54,713 nt of DNA from an uncultured Eubacteriales bacterium (lineage in GTDB: Bacteria > Bacillota > Clostridia > TANB77 > CAG-508). The notes beneath the pieces are model-generated. The model made no database searches, was not told the DNA's origin, and saw nothing but the letters and a program-made list of their open reading frames with translations. This document shows positions 17,071 to 25,783 of the stretch, one piece after another. The stretch is from positions 1 to 54,713 of the forward strand of contig CASEOS010000010.1 in NCBI GenBank assembly GCA_949289635.1, in the 5' to 3' direction. Made by a program: the position numbers and the translations under genes. Within the stretch, counting starts at the first letter, position 1, and each line of letters begins with the position of its first letter.

Positions 17071-18417
17071 CTATACAATCTTAAAGTATTGGATAAAACA
17101 AATGATAGTTGTTAATACTAGCACAATTTCTGTATGCATATATCCATTTTTTATTGAAATTTCTTCTTTTTCTACCTTCTTCTTTTGTACATATATCATA
17201 AAACAACTAGCTAATAAGCATATAACCATAAGGACAATCATTGACATACTAGGCAATTTATGAAATACCAAATTTTGAATGACTAAACTTGGTAAAAAGA
17301 TAAAACATAATCCTTTCACAAACGATAAAATGATACTATCTATTTCGGGCAAATTAAAATAATATTTTAATCTTACAAATGTATTAATAGCTAAATGCAT
17401 ACTATATACTAAACTATATATCATAAAAAATTCTGCTTTCCAACCAGTAATTGCTACAATTCCGCAAATAGCTATTCCTAAAATTACATTGGTTTCAATA
17501 ATCCTAGCATCATATAGATTATGTTGTTCCTTCTCTGTCACTTTTGGAAATCTCATAACTGTCAAAAACAAAATCAGTGGTGGTATAATGGCATATATAC
17601 CATATAGAGTAATCGTTAGATACCCTACTACCAGTGTTTCAACCAAAGCTAATTTACTCCATGCCTTTACTCGATTAGCAATGGTTACTAATATAAATAT
17701 AATACCTAAAATGATTAAATTGATTCTTAACTGTTCAACCTCTAAGCCTATATGTGTTGCTAAAAAAGCATATGTTGTTAATGGAATCAATAGATTATCA
17801 TTTCCACTATGTGAAATCATCTCAACTAAAGCTACATTAAATCCTACGATAGTAGCAATGATTAAGGTTTCTTCTCTTCCTACTTGTGTAAATAGTAATA
17901 AAGGCACTAATGTTGTTACAAAAGCTACCATAAAAAAGATAAAGCTTCCTTCAATACTTTTAGCATCTTCATTTAGCTCTGCTAAATTTTTCCTTCCATA
18001 ATTTTTTCCAATTAATGCTGCCGCACTATCTGCAAAAGTTAAAATTAATATAGGGATACTGTATAAAACTTTATCTTCCTTTGATAAATAAAAAATCAAA
18101 AATACAGATATGACAAAAAAGATTTCCCCTAAAGATTCTCTATTAACACTATATAATACTGTTCCTAATCCTTCTTTTAATTTTGTATATTTTAATAATA
18201 TTAGTATAATCAGTGCTATAATTGCTAATATTCCTACAGAAAGGATATTGTGAAATACATAAGGCAATGTTAGCATAATCAATCCCATTGTTATGTGTAA
18301 TAATTTTCGTTTTAATTCTTCATGTATTTTTGTCTTTTTTTCGATTATCTTTATCACGCACATAACTATCAAAAGCATGCCTAAAACAAATCCAATACCG
18401 AACCACTCTATGTTCAT
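17071..18417 (-). CDS. Phytol/dolichol-kinase-like membrane protein with C-terminal membrane extension
   Basis: A membrane protein of 448 residues with at least ten hydrophobic spans. The N-terminal 220 or so residues resemble the SEC59/VTE5 family of CTP-dependent polyprenol or phytol kinases: ELKRKLLHITMGLIM, LTFADSAAALIGKNYGRKNL and KSIEGSFIFF are the usual landmarks. The remaining 220 residues are a further membrane domain I do not recognise, unlike typical 200-300-residue kinases. One possibility is a VTE6/DUF92-like second kinase. Its ATG follows the BtaA-like stop directly (TAAATG), with GGAGG inside the upstream gene, so translation is coupled. The likely role is phosphorylating an isoprenoid alcohol or lipid for the UbiA enzyme. 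Confidence 0.75.
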   Translation of the reverse strand: MNIEWFGIGFVLGMLLIVMCVIKIIEKKTKIHEELKRKLLHITMGLIMLTLPYVFHNILSVGILAIIALIILILLKYTKLKEGLGTVLYSVNRESLGEIFFVISVFLIFYLSKEDKVLYSIPILILTFADSAAALIGKNYGRKNLAELNEDAKSIEGSFIFFMVAFVTTLVPLLLFTQVGREETLIIATIVGFNVALVEMISHSGNDNLLIPLTTYAFLATHIGLEVEQLRINLIILGIIFILVTIANRVKAWSKLALVETLVVGYLTITLYGIYAIIPPLILFLTVMRFPKVTEKEQHNLYDARIIETNVILGIAICGIVAITGWKAEFFMIYSLVYSMHLAINTFVRLKYYFNLPEIDSIILSFVKGLCFIFLPSLVIQNLVFHKLPSMSMIVLMVICLLASCFMIYVQKKKVEKEEISIKNGYMHTEIVLVLTTIICFIQYFKIV

Positions 18418-19569
18418 TTACATGACCTCCTCTATAATAAATTTATTATAGAAAAAGGCTTTATCTTGTTTAAATAATTCTTTTGATTCTTTTTCTTTAT
18501 ATACTAAATTATCAAAGTATTTTGATGCCCTTTTATCAGCTAACATATTCCAATAAGCAATTCTTGTTCCAGATGGTGATTTGGTAAATATCTTTTCAAA
18601 GATTTTACACATTTGCTCATCACTCATATATTCAAAGATATCACTTAAATTATATTTACTAATATAATCTATCTCTTCTTTTTGGATAAAACCTTCAACA
18701 GAATCTTTTAACAAGTAAATTTTATCTATGTTTTTCTTAATTATTTCAAAATTTTCTTTTCTATATGCTACTGGCAATACATTTTCATCATATTTTCCAT
18801 GAATAATATATTGTAAATATGAATTTTCTGATGTATCTAATTCTGTGATAGCATATTTGGTTCTTTCTAAAATATGTTCAGCCACATTCACATGAACATA
18901 GCGAAAAAAAGCTTTATCTCTTCCTAATTTTCCCATGACGGTTTTAGAAAAGAATACCCTAAAAAGCATTTGCCATCTCATATTATTCCATTTTTGATCA
19001 TAAAATTGAATTCTCTCTTCTCTTGTTTTCTTTTGTAATAATTCTTCTCTTATTGATTTTTTATGAATAAATGGTAAAATTCTTTTACCAAATAGATGAA
19101 AATATTTCTCGAATTTTCCTGTATGAATAATTCCTTTTTCTAGTATTTCTAAATTGCTTTCTAAATATGTTCTTGTATCTTTAGATAGTTTATCTGCAAT
19201 TTTTTGGTAGATTTTCATTCTATCTTTACAATCAAAAACACCAATGAACTCCATACATTCTTGATAATCTAAATATTTATATCCTGCAATTTTTAATTCT
19301 GTGCAAACAATCTGATTTTCGCTTAAATCAATTGCAAAAACTTTATTAGGATTTTTAATCAACAGACTGATCGCATTTTCTCCTGCTGATGCAATAGACA
19401 ATACATTATCATTTTCATGTATATCTAATGCTTGTAATAAGATGTCTGCATCTTCCCAAACCTGTGCATATCTTAATATATCAAATTTTGCATAATCTTC
19501 TACTTCACTTTTTACTAATTGTTTTTCTTCTAGATTTTCTTTATTTTTCACGATTTCTTTTGTGCTCAT
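18418..19569 (-). CDS. BtaA-like (DUF3419) S-adenosylmethionine:lipid 3-amino-3-carboxypropyltransferase
   Basis: Matches the BtaA family that transfers the 3-amino-3-carboxypropyl group of SAM to diacylglycerol, the first step of betaine-lipid synthesis. Landmarks are YAQVWEDADILLQAL, the nucleotide-binding stretch VLSIASAGENAISLL followed by VFAIDLSENQ, the block LPVAYRKENFEIIKKNIDKI, and YNLSDIFEYMSDEQM with the late GTRIAYWNML. At 383 residues it is near family length (about 400). BtaB, the N-methyltransferase that completes betaine lipids, is absent; the genes that follow are a lipid kinase, GNAT, AMP ligase and UbiA. The acceptor may therefore be a lipid other than diacylglycerol. Its stop is fused to the next ATG. 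Confidence 0.85.
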   Translation of the reverse strand: MSTKEIVKNKENLEEKQLVKSEVEDYAKFDILRYAQVWEDADILLQALDIHENDNVLSIASAGENAISLLIKNPNKVFAIDLSENQIVCTELKIAGYKYLDYQECMEFIGVFDCKDRMKIYQKIADKLSKDTRTYLESNLEILEKGIIHTGKFEKYFHLFGKRILPFIHKKSIREELLQKKTREERIQFYDQKWNNMRWQMLFRVFFSKTVMGKLGRDKAFFRYVHVNVAEHILERTKYAITELDTSENSYLQYIIHGKYDENVLPVAYRKENFEIIKKNIDKIYLLKDSVEGFIQKEEIDYISKYNLSDIFEYMSDEQMCKIFEKIFTKSPSGTRIAYWNMLADKRASKYFDNLVYKEKESKELFKQDKAFFYNKFIIEEVM

Positions 19570-19602
19570 TTTTATTGCATTCCTTTCTCAAGGCATAAAC
19601 TT

Positions 19603-19637
19603 GGTTGAAAAAATTAGATTTTAATTATTTTTCAACC
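19603..19637 (-). promoter_or_regulatory. Hairpin in the gap before the BtaA-like gene
   Basis: GGTTGAAAAA pairs with TTTTTTCAACC across an A/T loop in the 76-nt spacer. There is no T tail, so mRNA stabilisation or processing is likelier than termination. Confidence 0.4.
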
Positions 19638-19645
19638 TCCCCTTT

Positions 19646-20392
19646 TTAACTTTCATTTTTATTAAGATAATCATTTCTTAATACATCATTTGCATGTTTC
19701 TTTATCATTTTCAAAATAAATTCAACAGATATATCTATTAATTCCAACATTTCATTTTTACTATATATTTTGTATTGCGTGCTTTCTCCATTTTCTAAGA
19801 CTTGCGCTTTTCCTGTACATCTATCATTTATATACTTTATAGTTTTTTCTATATCTGATTCTTCTAATGTAATCCAATCTATCTCTTTTAAATATTTTTG
19901 TAAGTTTTCTTCATATATAAGTTTATCAGCCAAACCATTGTCATAAATATATTTTGAAAACACTCTAAAATCATGTACTTTTGTTTGTCTTGCTGTTTCT
20001 TTACTACATAAAATTCTTTCTCCATTATTTAAAATTAAGCCTATTCGATTTTTCTCTTCATCATATATTCCATGCTCTCCATAAGTTTTATTATTCCAAA
20101 AATAGTCTGTTAATAGATGGACATAATAGCCTAACATTAACGGGTTAGAAAATTTAGATTTATATTTTTCTGCAAAATTTCTTAAATTATATCTTTTTTC
20201 CATATGTTCTACTACTAAAACATCAATCTCAAAATGTGTTATAGCATGTGATAAATGATGAGAAATTTCCTTTACAACATATTCATTTGGTATATCTGGT
20301 AATATATTCCCAAATGTAAATATATTTTTATCCATATTTATCTTTTCACTTACTTTTTTGGCTGTTGCTAAATGAATGGCCCATGTTGGCAT
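19646..20392 (-). CDS. Zinc-dependent phospholipase C-like protein
   Basis: The start MPTWAIHLATAKKV, the FGNILPDIP block and the later LGYYVHLLTDYFW are typical of the Zn_dep_PLPC-like family found in Firmicutes. The conserved His and Asp residues (H7; D33; HHLSHAITHFE; YYVHLLTDYFW) are the usual metal ligands. There is no signal peptide, so it is probably cytosolic, unlike secreted phospholipase C. The true activity of such intracellular members is not established. It is the first gene after a consensus promoter (20414-20442) and 76 nt before the BtaA-like gene, suggesting a link to lipid metabolism. AGGGGG precedes the ATG with 7-nt spacing. It is 248 residues long. Confidence 0.7.
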   Translation of the reverse strand: MPTWAIHLATAKKVSEKINMDKNIFTFGNILPDIPNEYVVKEISHHLSHAITHFEIDVLVVEHMEKRYNLRNFAEKYKSKFSNPLMLGYYVHLLTDYFWNNKTYGEHGIYDEEKNRIGLILNNGERILCSKETARQTKVHDFRVFSKYIYDNGLADKLIYEENLQKYLKEIDWITLEESDIEKTIKYINDRCTGKAQVLENGESTQYKIYSKNEMLELIDISVEFILKMIKKHANDVLRNDYLNKNES

Positions 20393-20413
20393 ATTGATTC
20401 CCCCTCTTCTTTT

Positions 20414-20442
20414 ATCTTATCTTTATTCTAAAATATTGTCAA
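20414..20442 (-). promoter_or_regulatory. Promoter of the Zn-PLC/BtaA/UbiA operon
   Basis: Minus strand TTGACA (20437-20442), 17-nt spacer, TAAGAT (20414-20419), 22 nt before the first ATG. Confidence 0.8.
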
Positions 20443-20465
20443 GATAAATCTCGTTTCTCCAAAAC

Positions 20466-20504
20466 TTTCCTCTACTTTTTTATTTAATAAAAAAGTAGAG
20501 GAAA
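20466..20504. repeat. 19-bp perfect palindrome between divergent promoters
   Basis: TTTCCTCTACTTTTTTATT and its exact complement are separated by one base. It lies between the minus-strand operon promoter and the plus-strand carboxypeptidase promoter. It could be an operator or a transcriptional insulator. Confidence 0.55.
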
Positions 20505-20555
20505 AAAATTCGACACAAGGATTTTTTTTATAGATTTTTTCAAGTTTTACTACCT

Positions 20556-20585
20556 TTGTCAGTTCTTTTTTGTTTTTTCTATCAT
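20556..20585 (+). promoter_or_regulatory. Promoter for the D-Ala-D-Ala carboxypeptidase gene
   Basis: TTGTCA (20556-20561), 18-nt spacer, TATCAT (20580-20585), about 60 nt before the start codon. Confidence 0.55.
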
Positions 20586-20646
20586 ATATTTAAATAACAT
20601 ATTTTTAAGTATATTTTAGCAGTTATCTGCTATTTTGGAGGTTTTT

Positions 20647-21970
20647 ATGATGTACAAATATATGAATAAAACAAATGTGAAACGCTTTTTTAGTATTCTT
20701 CTTATTTTTTGCATTTTTGTTTCTTACTCTTCTTTTATATTTGCTTCAGATGATTCTTTGTATGTTTGGTCCAGCAATGCCAATACATTAAATATTGTTA
20801 ACCATACAACAGACTCTTCTAATACTACAAATGTTACAAATATAGAAGAGGATTCTTCTTTACTTACCAATGCAATCAGTGAAGTCACAGATGATAATTC
20901 TTTAAATTTAGAATCTGCATCTGCTATTTTAATTGAACAATCTTCTGGCAGAATTTTATATGCCCACAATATTCATGAACAACTAAGACCTGCTTCTGTT
21001 ACCAAAATCATGAGTATTCTTCTTATTATGGAAGCATTAGATACTGGAAAAATTACTTTGACAGATGAAGTACCTTGTAGTGAAAATGCAGCTAGCATGG
21101 GTGGTTCTCAAATATGGTTAGATACCACAGAAACCTTGACAGTTGATGAGATGTTAAAAGCCATTTGTGTCAATTCTGCTAATGATTGTGTAGTCGCAAT
21201 GGCCGAATACACTGCTGGTTCAGAAGAAGCATTTGTTCAAATGATGAATGATAAAGCATATGAATTAGGTATGAGTGATACCACTTTTAAAAATTGTCAC
21301 GGTTTAGACGAAGATAGTCATGTATCTTCTAGCTATGATATTGCTATCATGTCTAGAGAATTACTTAACAAATATCCAGAAATTACAAATTATACAACTA
21401 TTTGGATGGATACCTTACGAGATGGTGAAACACGGGCTTTCTAATACCAATCGATTAATTAAAAACTATCCTGGCGCTACTGGTTTAAAAACAGGTTCTA
21501 CTTCTCTTGCTTTATATAACTTATCTGCCAGTGCCACACGTGACGATTTATCTTTAATTGCCGTTGTTATGAAAGCTCCATCTACCAAAGTTAGATTTGC
21601 AGAAGCTCAAAAGTTATTAGACTATGGTTTTAATAATTTTTCTTATCAAAGTTTTGGTAAGGCAGGAGATTTAATTCAAACAATTAGTATTGATAAAGGT
21701 GTGCAAGCCACTATTCCTGTCGTATTGGAAAATGATGCTGGTATTTTGTTAGCAAAAGGTAGTGAAAAAAATATAGAACAAACTGTGACAATTGACGAAA
21801 ATATTTCTGCCCCTATTTCTACTGGACAAAAAGTAGGCGAAATTTCTTTTTCTTTGGATGGTGAATTTCTCTCAACTGTTAATTTAGTCTCTCAAGTTGC
21901 TGTTAACAAAATGGATATTGCAACTATGAGTACAAAGGTATTTTCTAGTTGGTTTAATTTGTTAAGATAA
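20647..21970 (+). pseudogene. D-alanyl-D-alanine carboxypeptidase (peptidase S11, DacF-like), frameshifted
   Basis: Penicillin-binding peptidase that trims the terminal D-Ala of peptidoglycan side chains. A signal peptide or anchor (FSILLIFCIFVSYSSFIFAS) and a Ser/Thr/Asn linker precede the S11 domain. The catalytic motifs are present: SxxK in RPASVTKIM (Ser near residue 117), SxN in NSAND (near 177) and KTG in GLKTGST, the last in the shifted frame. After WMDTLRDGET the frame breaks; one extra C near 21433 (ACACGGGCTT for ACAGGGCTT) explains it, and the protein resumes as GLSNTNRLIKNYPG. The C-terminal beta domain is intact. The start is ATG at 20647 or 20650 after GGAGG. A sequencing error is quite possible. 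Confidence 0.88.
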
Positions 21971-21997
21971 TCTAAAGTGAATTATTGATTTTTAATA

Positions 21998-22042
21998 TAC
22001 AAAACTGCATTTTTGGCAATGTGCCTCTAATGCAGTTTTGTA
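21998..22042. terminator. Hairpin between converging genes
   Basis: Perfect 13-bp arms TACAAAACTGCAT/ATGCAGTTTTGTA around a 19-nt loop, 27 nt after the carboxypeptidase stop. The T tail is weak on both strands. Confidence 0.55.
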
Positions 22043-22066
22043 CAATTAGTTGGATACTTACCTTGT

Positions 22067-22489
22067 TTATCTCGTGCTGTTGCTACCCACTTTAATGGAG
22101 AGCACATAAATCGGTTTTCCGAAACTGTTTACCAATCTATGTGTCTTACCTCTAGGGCAGACTGCTATGGTGCCATCAGAAAAAACGTACCACTCTTTGA
22201 ATCTTTTGGTCTGCTTGCTCTTTTTCCCTTTGATGTCTTTTCTGATGTTTACAGGCTCTTCGTGTCCATGCTCACCAATAACCTCACCAGTATCCTTGAC
22301 ATACAGCCAAGCAAACCGATGAACCGTATGATGATGCATATACTGTCCAATCACCTGCTGCCAGACATCTCCATGGATATGTTTGCCTTTCAATTTCTTC
22401 CAGGAAGCTGGCTTTTCTGTTGTCCTCAAAATTGCCTTTATCTCGTCCCAAAAGCAGTCTAATGGACTTTCAAACCAATATGGCCTCAT
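22067..22489 (-). CDS. Cupin-like protein, 140 aa, atypical composition
   Basis: Not firmly recognised. The spacing of His, Glu and Gly residues (HRFAWLYVKDTGEVIGEHGH..., EWYVFSDGTIAVCPRGKTHR, PIYVLSIKV) looks like a small cupin barrel. The N-terminus is a helical MRPYWFESPLDCFWDEIKA. The ATG at 22489 is chosen because a promoter (22512-22540) overlaps any longer reading. Codons and base content are clearly less AT-rich than the surrounding genes, suggesting horizontal acquisition. The gene stands alone, between a broken carboxypeptidase and valS. There is no signal peptide. Metal binding by the histidines is plausible but unproven. Confidence 0.6.
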   Translation of the reverse strand: MRPYWFESPLDCFWDEIKAILRTTEKPASWKKLKGKHIHGDVWQQVIGQYMHHHTVHRFAWLYVKDTGEVIGEHGHEEPVNIRKDIKGKKSKQTKRFKEWYVFSDGTIAVCPRGKTHRLVNSFGKPIYVLSIKVGSNSTR

Positions 22490-22511
22490 TGTCTTTTCAC
22501 GAATGTTTTCT

Positions 22512-22540
22512 ATTATAGCACAAAAAGCTCTAAAACTCAA
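22512..22540 (-). promoter_or_regulatory. Promoter for the cupin-like gene
   Basis: Minus strand TTGAGT (22535-22540), 17-nt spacer, TATAAT (22512-22517), 22 nt before the chosen ATG. It fixes the start at 22489. Confidence 0.7.
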
Positions 22541-22561
22541 TCATTTTGAATTTTTAACAGC

Positions 22562-22596
22562 AAACAGACACTCTCTTATGAAAGAAAGTGTCTGTT
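22562..22596. terminator. Terminator hairpin after valS
   Basis: AACAGACACT...AGTGTCTGTT stem with a stronger T run on the plus strand (TTAATTTTTT). It lies 15 nt past the valS stop and may work in both directions. Confidence 0.6.
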
Positions 22597-22610
22597 AATT
22601 TTTTATAAAA

Positions 22611-25274
22611 TTACTTCAAAGATTCCATCACTTTTGCTAGCATATCTTTATATTTCTCTAATTTTGCTTTTTCTTCATCAATTTTACTTTGTGGAGCTTT
22701 GTTCATAAATCCTGGATTAGACAACATTTTTTCACATCTTGCCACTTCACCTTCTAATTTAACTTTTTCTTCTTCCAAACGTTTTCTTTCTTCTTTTAAA
22801 TCAATCAAACCTTCTAGTGGAATAAATACTTCTATTCCATCTGTGATGATTTTAATAGCGTCTTTTGAAATATTTGTATAGGTATTTTGTATAACAACTT
22901 CATTTGCAAATCCAAGTTTTAATAAAATATCTTCTGCCTCTTTCAATTGTTTTTCATATTCTTGACTTACGATAATTAGTTTTGATTTTTTACTTGGATG
23001 GATATTTTTTGTATTTCTAACATTTCTAATTTCTACAATAATTTCTTTAATTTTTTCCATCATTGCTTCTTCTTGATCAAAAACAAATTCTTCTTTTATT
23101 GTTGGCCATTTTGCTACTATAATATCTTCTGTTCCAAAGCAAATCAAATTTTTATAAATTTCTGCTGTTACAAATGGCATAAATGGATGTAATAATTTTA
23201 AACAAGAACTAAATACATGATTTAATACATCACTAACAGCAACTTTTGTATTTTCATCATCACTATAAATTCTTGGCTTTACCATTTCAATATACCAATC
23301 GCAAAATTCATTCCAGATAAAGCTATAAATTTTGTCTAAAGCAACTCCTAAATCATAATTTTCCATATTTCTAGTTACATCTAGTACTAATTTATCAAAT
23401 TTGTTTAATATCCATTTGTCTTCTATTTTTAGTAAATCTGGATTATATGAATGATTTTTCTCATAAACTTCATAGCAAAATTCTCTTACTTTTTCTTCAT
23501 CTGCTAATGTATTAATGATAAATTTTGCAGCATTCCATATTTTATTAGCAAAATTTGATGCTTGCTCTAATTTTTCTGGCATATACCTGATATCATTTCC
23601 CATTGTCGTTCCTGATATGACAGCAAAACGTAAACTATCTGCTCCATATTCATCAATAATTTCAATTGGATCTATACCATTTCCTAATGTCTTAGACATT
23701 TTTCTTCCTTGGCTGTCACGAACCATTCCATGGATTAAAATATCTTTAAATGGTGCTTCTCCAGTAAATTCTAATCCTTGTGACATCATTCTAGATACCC
23801 AGAAAGTAATAATATCAAAACCAGTAACTAGCACATTTGTTGGATAGAATGTTTTATAATCTTCTGTTTCTGTGTTTGGCCAACCTAATGTTGAAAATGG
23901 CCATAATGCTGAGCTAAACCATGTATCTAATGTATCTTCATCTTGATGTAATTTTGTACTTCCACATTTTTCACATGTTTCTGGTGCTGTTTTTGCAACA
24001 TTAATATGTCCACATTCTTCACAATAATATGCTGGTATTTGATGTCCCCACCATAATTGTCTTGATATACACCAATCTTGTATATTATCTAGCCAATTAA
24101 AATATTGTTTCTCATATTTTTTTGGAATAAATCTAGCCTCATTGTTTCTAACAGAATCTGCTGCTCTTTTTGCTAAATCTTTCATAGAAACAAACCATTG
24201 CTCAGATATTTTAGGTTCTATGGTTGTTTTACATCTTTCACATTTTGCTACATTGTGGGTATAGTCTTCTGTTTTTACTAATGCTCCAATTTCTTCTAGT
24301 TTTTTGACAATTGCTTTTCTAGCTTCTAATAAATCCATTCCTTTGTATTCTGGAACTAGATCACCCATTTTATAATCTTCATCAAATACTTCTACAATTT
24401 CTAAGTTATGTCTTAAACCTGCCTGATAGTCATTCATATCATGAGCTGGTGTGATTTTAACACATCCTGTTCCAAATTCTTTCTCAACAAATTCATCTGC
24501 AATAATAGGAATTTCTTTATTCATAATTGGTAAAATACATGTTTTTCCAACTAAATCTTTGTATCTTTCATCATCTGGATGAACGGCAACTGCTGTATCT
24601 CCAAGCATGGTTTCAGGTCTTGTTGTAGCAACAATAATATATCTATCTTTTTCACCTGTTATTTGATAACGGATATGCCATAAATGAGAAGCTTCTTCTT
24701 TATATTCCACTTCCGCATCAGATATAGATGTTTTACAACTTGGACAATAGTTAATCATTCTTTTTCCTTTATAGATCAACCCTTTGTTATATAAATTAAC
24801 AAATTGCTCTAAAACAGCATCCGACAAACCTTCATCCATCGTAAAACGTTTTCTATCCCAATCACAAGAACATCCTAATTTCTTTTGTTGCATTTCAATG
24901 GTTCCACCATAAATTCTGGTCCATTCCCATGCTTCATCTAAGAATTTTTCTCTACCTAATTCTTGTTTGGTTTTACCTTCATTTCTTAGTTTTTCAACAA
25001 CCTTCATTTCTGTTGAAATAGCCGCATGGTCTGTCCCTGGAAGCCATAAAGTATTATATCCTTGCATTCTTTTAAAACGGATTAAAATATCTTGAATCGT
25101 ATCATCTAAAGCATGCCCCATGTGTAATTTTCCAGTTACATTAGGAGGTGGCATCATAATACAATAACTTTCTTTGGTTTTGTCCATACTTGGTTTAAAA
25201 TATCCTTTTTCCTCCCATTCTTGATATAGTTTTTCTTCAAAATCTTTTGGATTATACTTATCTTGCATATTCAT
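22611..25274 (-). CDS. valS: Valyl-tRNA synthetase
   Basis: Class I aminoacyl-tRNA synthetase charging tRNA-Val. At 887 residues it is full length. The HIGH-type motif is HMGH at residues 51-54 (after PPPNVTGKL), and the KMSKS-type loop is RKMSKTLGNG near 530. A zinc-knuckle-like CEECGH...CEKCGS pair lies in the catalytic insert. The C-terminal coiled-coil arm (LKEERKRLEEEKVKLEGEVA onward) that grips the tRNA elbow is typical of ValRS. An AAGGAGG site lies just before the ATG; the Met two codons on is also possible. Expression is controlled by the T-box in the leader, with a REP-like palindrome inserted between the T-box and the start codon. Confidence 0.97.
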   Translation of the reverse strand: MNMQDKYNPKDFEEKLYQEWEEKGYFKPSMDKTKESYCIMMPPPNVTGKLHMGHALDDTIQDILIRFKRMQGYNTLWLPGTDHAAISTEMKVVEKLRNEGKTKQELGREKFLDEAWEWTRIYGGTIEMQQKKLGCSCDWDRKRFTMDEGLSDAVLEQFVNLYNKGLIYKGKRMINYCPSCKTSISDAEVEYKEEASHLWHIRYQITGEKDRYIIVATTRPETMLGDTAVAVHPDDERYKDLVGKTCILPIMNKEIPIIADEFVEKEFGTGCVKITPAHDMNDYQAGLRHNLEIVEVFDEDYKMGDLVPEYKGMDLLEARKAIVKKLEEIGALVKTEDYTHNVAKCERCKTTIEPKISEQWFVSMKDLAKRAADSVRNNEARFIPKKYEKQYFNWLDNIQDWCISRQLWWGHQIPAYYCEECGHINVAKTAPETCEKCGSTKLHQDEDTLDTWFSSALWPFSTLGWPNTETEDYKTFYPTNVLVTGFDIITFWVSRMMSQGLEFTGEAPFKDILIHGMVRDSQGRKMSKTLGNGIDPIEIIDEYGADSLRFAVISGTTMGNDIRYMPEKLEQASNFANKIWNAAKFIINTLADEEKVREFCYEVYEKNHSYNPDLLKIEDKWILNKFDKLVLDVTRNMENYDLGVALDKIYSFIWNEFCDWYIEMVKPRIYSDDENTKVAVSDVLNHVFSSCLKLLHPFMPFVTAEIYKNLICFGTEDIIVAKWPTIKEEFVFDQEEAMMEKIKEIIVEIRNVRNTKNIHPSKKSKLIIVSQEYEKQLKEAEDILLKLGFANEVVIQNTYTNISKDAIKIITDGIEVFIPLEGLIDLKEERKRLEEEKVKLEGEVARCEKMLSNPGFMNKAPQSKIDEEKAKLEKYKDMLAKVMESLK

Positions 25275-25286
25275 CTTCCTCCTTTT

Positions 25287-25352
25287 TGGAACGTTAGGGA
25301 CGTGTCAAATCGTTCCATTTTGGAACGAAAGGGACAGACCTCAATTCGTTCT
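25287..25352. repeat. REP-like element, family 2, in the valS leader
   Basis: Starts GGAACGTTAGGGACGTGTCA, contains the short palindrome CGTTCCATTTTGGAACG and ends near ATTCGTTC. It is a diverged relative of the copy at 34271. It is transcribed in the valS 5' leader, between the T-box terminator and the ribosome binding site. Confidence 0.75.
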
Positions 25353-25389
25353 TTTTTAATAAATTCTTTGCAATGTTGTTTTTTTGTTG

Positions 25390-25416
25390 AATAGGAAAAA
25401 GTTGATTTTTCCTATT
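25390..25416 (-). terminator. Second hairpin in the valS leader
   Basis: AATAGGAAAAA pairs with TTTTTCCTATT around a 5-nt loop, 12 nt beyond the T-box terminator. Its role is unclear; it might back up attenuation. Confidence 0.4.
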
Positions 25417-25427
25417 TAACAAGAAAA

Positions 25428-25720
25428 CCCTTATGCTTTTATGCATAAGGGCGAATTTTTTATTCACGGTACCACCTTAATTATATAATTATTTGCTTAT
25501 ATTCTTTCTTTTTAAATTTATTAAGATTAAAAGTTTATTTTACATTTACAAATAATTATATATCTCATTTAGCTTTTAACGTTGCTAAAACGGATATTCC
25601 TACTCTTATTTTCAAAATATCGACAAAAAAGCTACCTTCAGTTTATCATGATTTAAGAAGCTTTCAGCCTTTGACTTCTATTCTCTAAAAATATGTGTAA
25701 ACTTACTCCTCTTTTTTATT
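25428..25720 (-). promoter_or_regulatory. T-box riboswitch controlling valS
   Basis: Minus-strand leader with the conserved T-box AAGGTGGTACCGTG (25465-25478) that pairs with the uncharged tRNA acceptor end. It is followed by a terminator stem GCCCTTATGC/GCATAAGGG (25428-25451) and TTTTC. Upstream lies a long structured Stem I region beginning near AGAGGAGTAAG. A GTA triplet at 25601-25603 is a possible valine specifier codon, not proven. Low charged tRNA-Val should allow read-through into valS. Confidence 0.9.
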
Positions 25721-25748
25721 GTCTTTCATTATTTTTCATTATGTTAAT

Positions 25749-25777
25749 ATTATGACACATTTTTCTAGATTTTACAA
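25749..25777 (-). promoter_or_regulatory. Promoter for the valS T-box transcript
   Basis: Minus strand TTGTAA (25772-25777), 17-nt spacer, CATAAT (25749-25754), about 25 nt before the start of the T-box structure. Confidence 0.65.
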
Positions 25778-25783
25778 GTGTTT

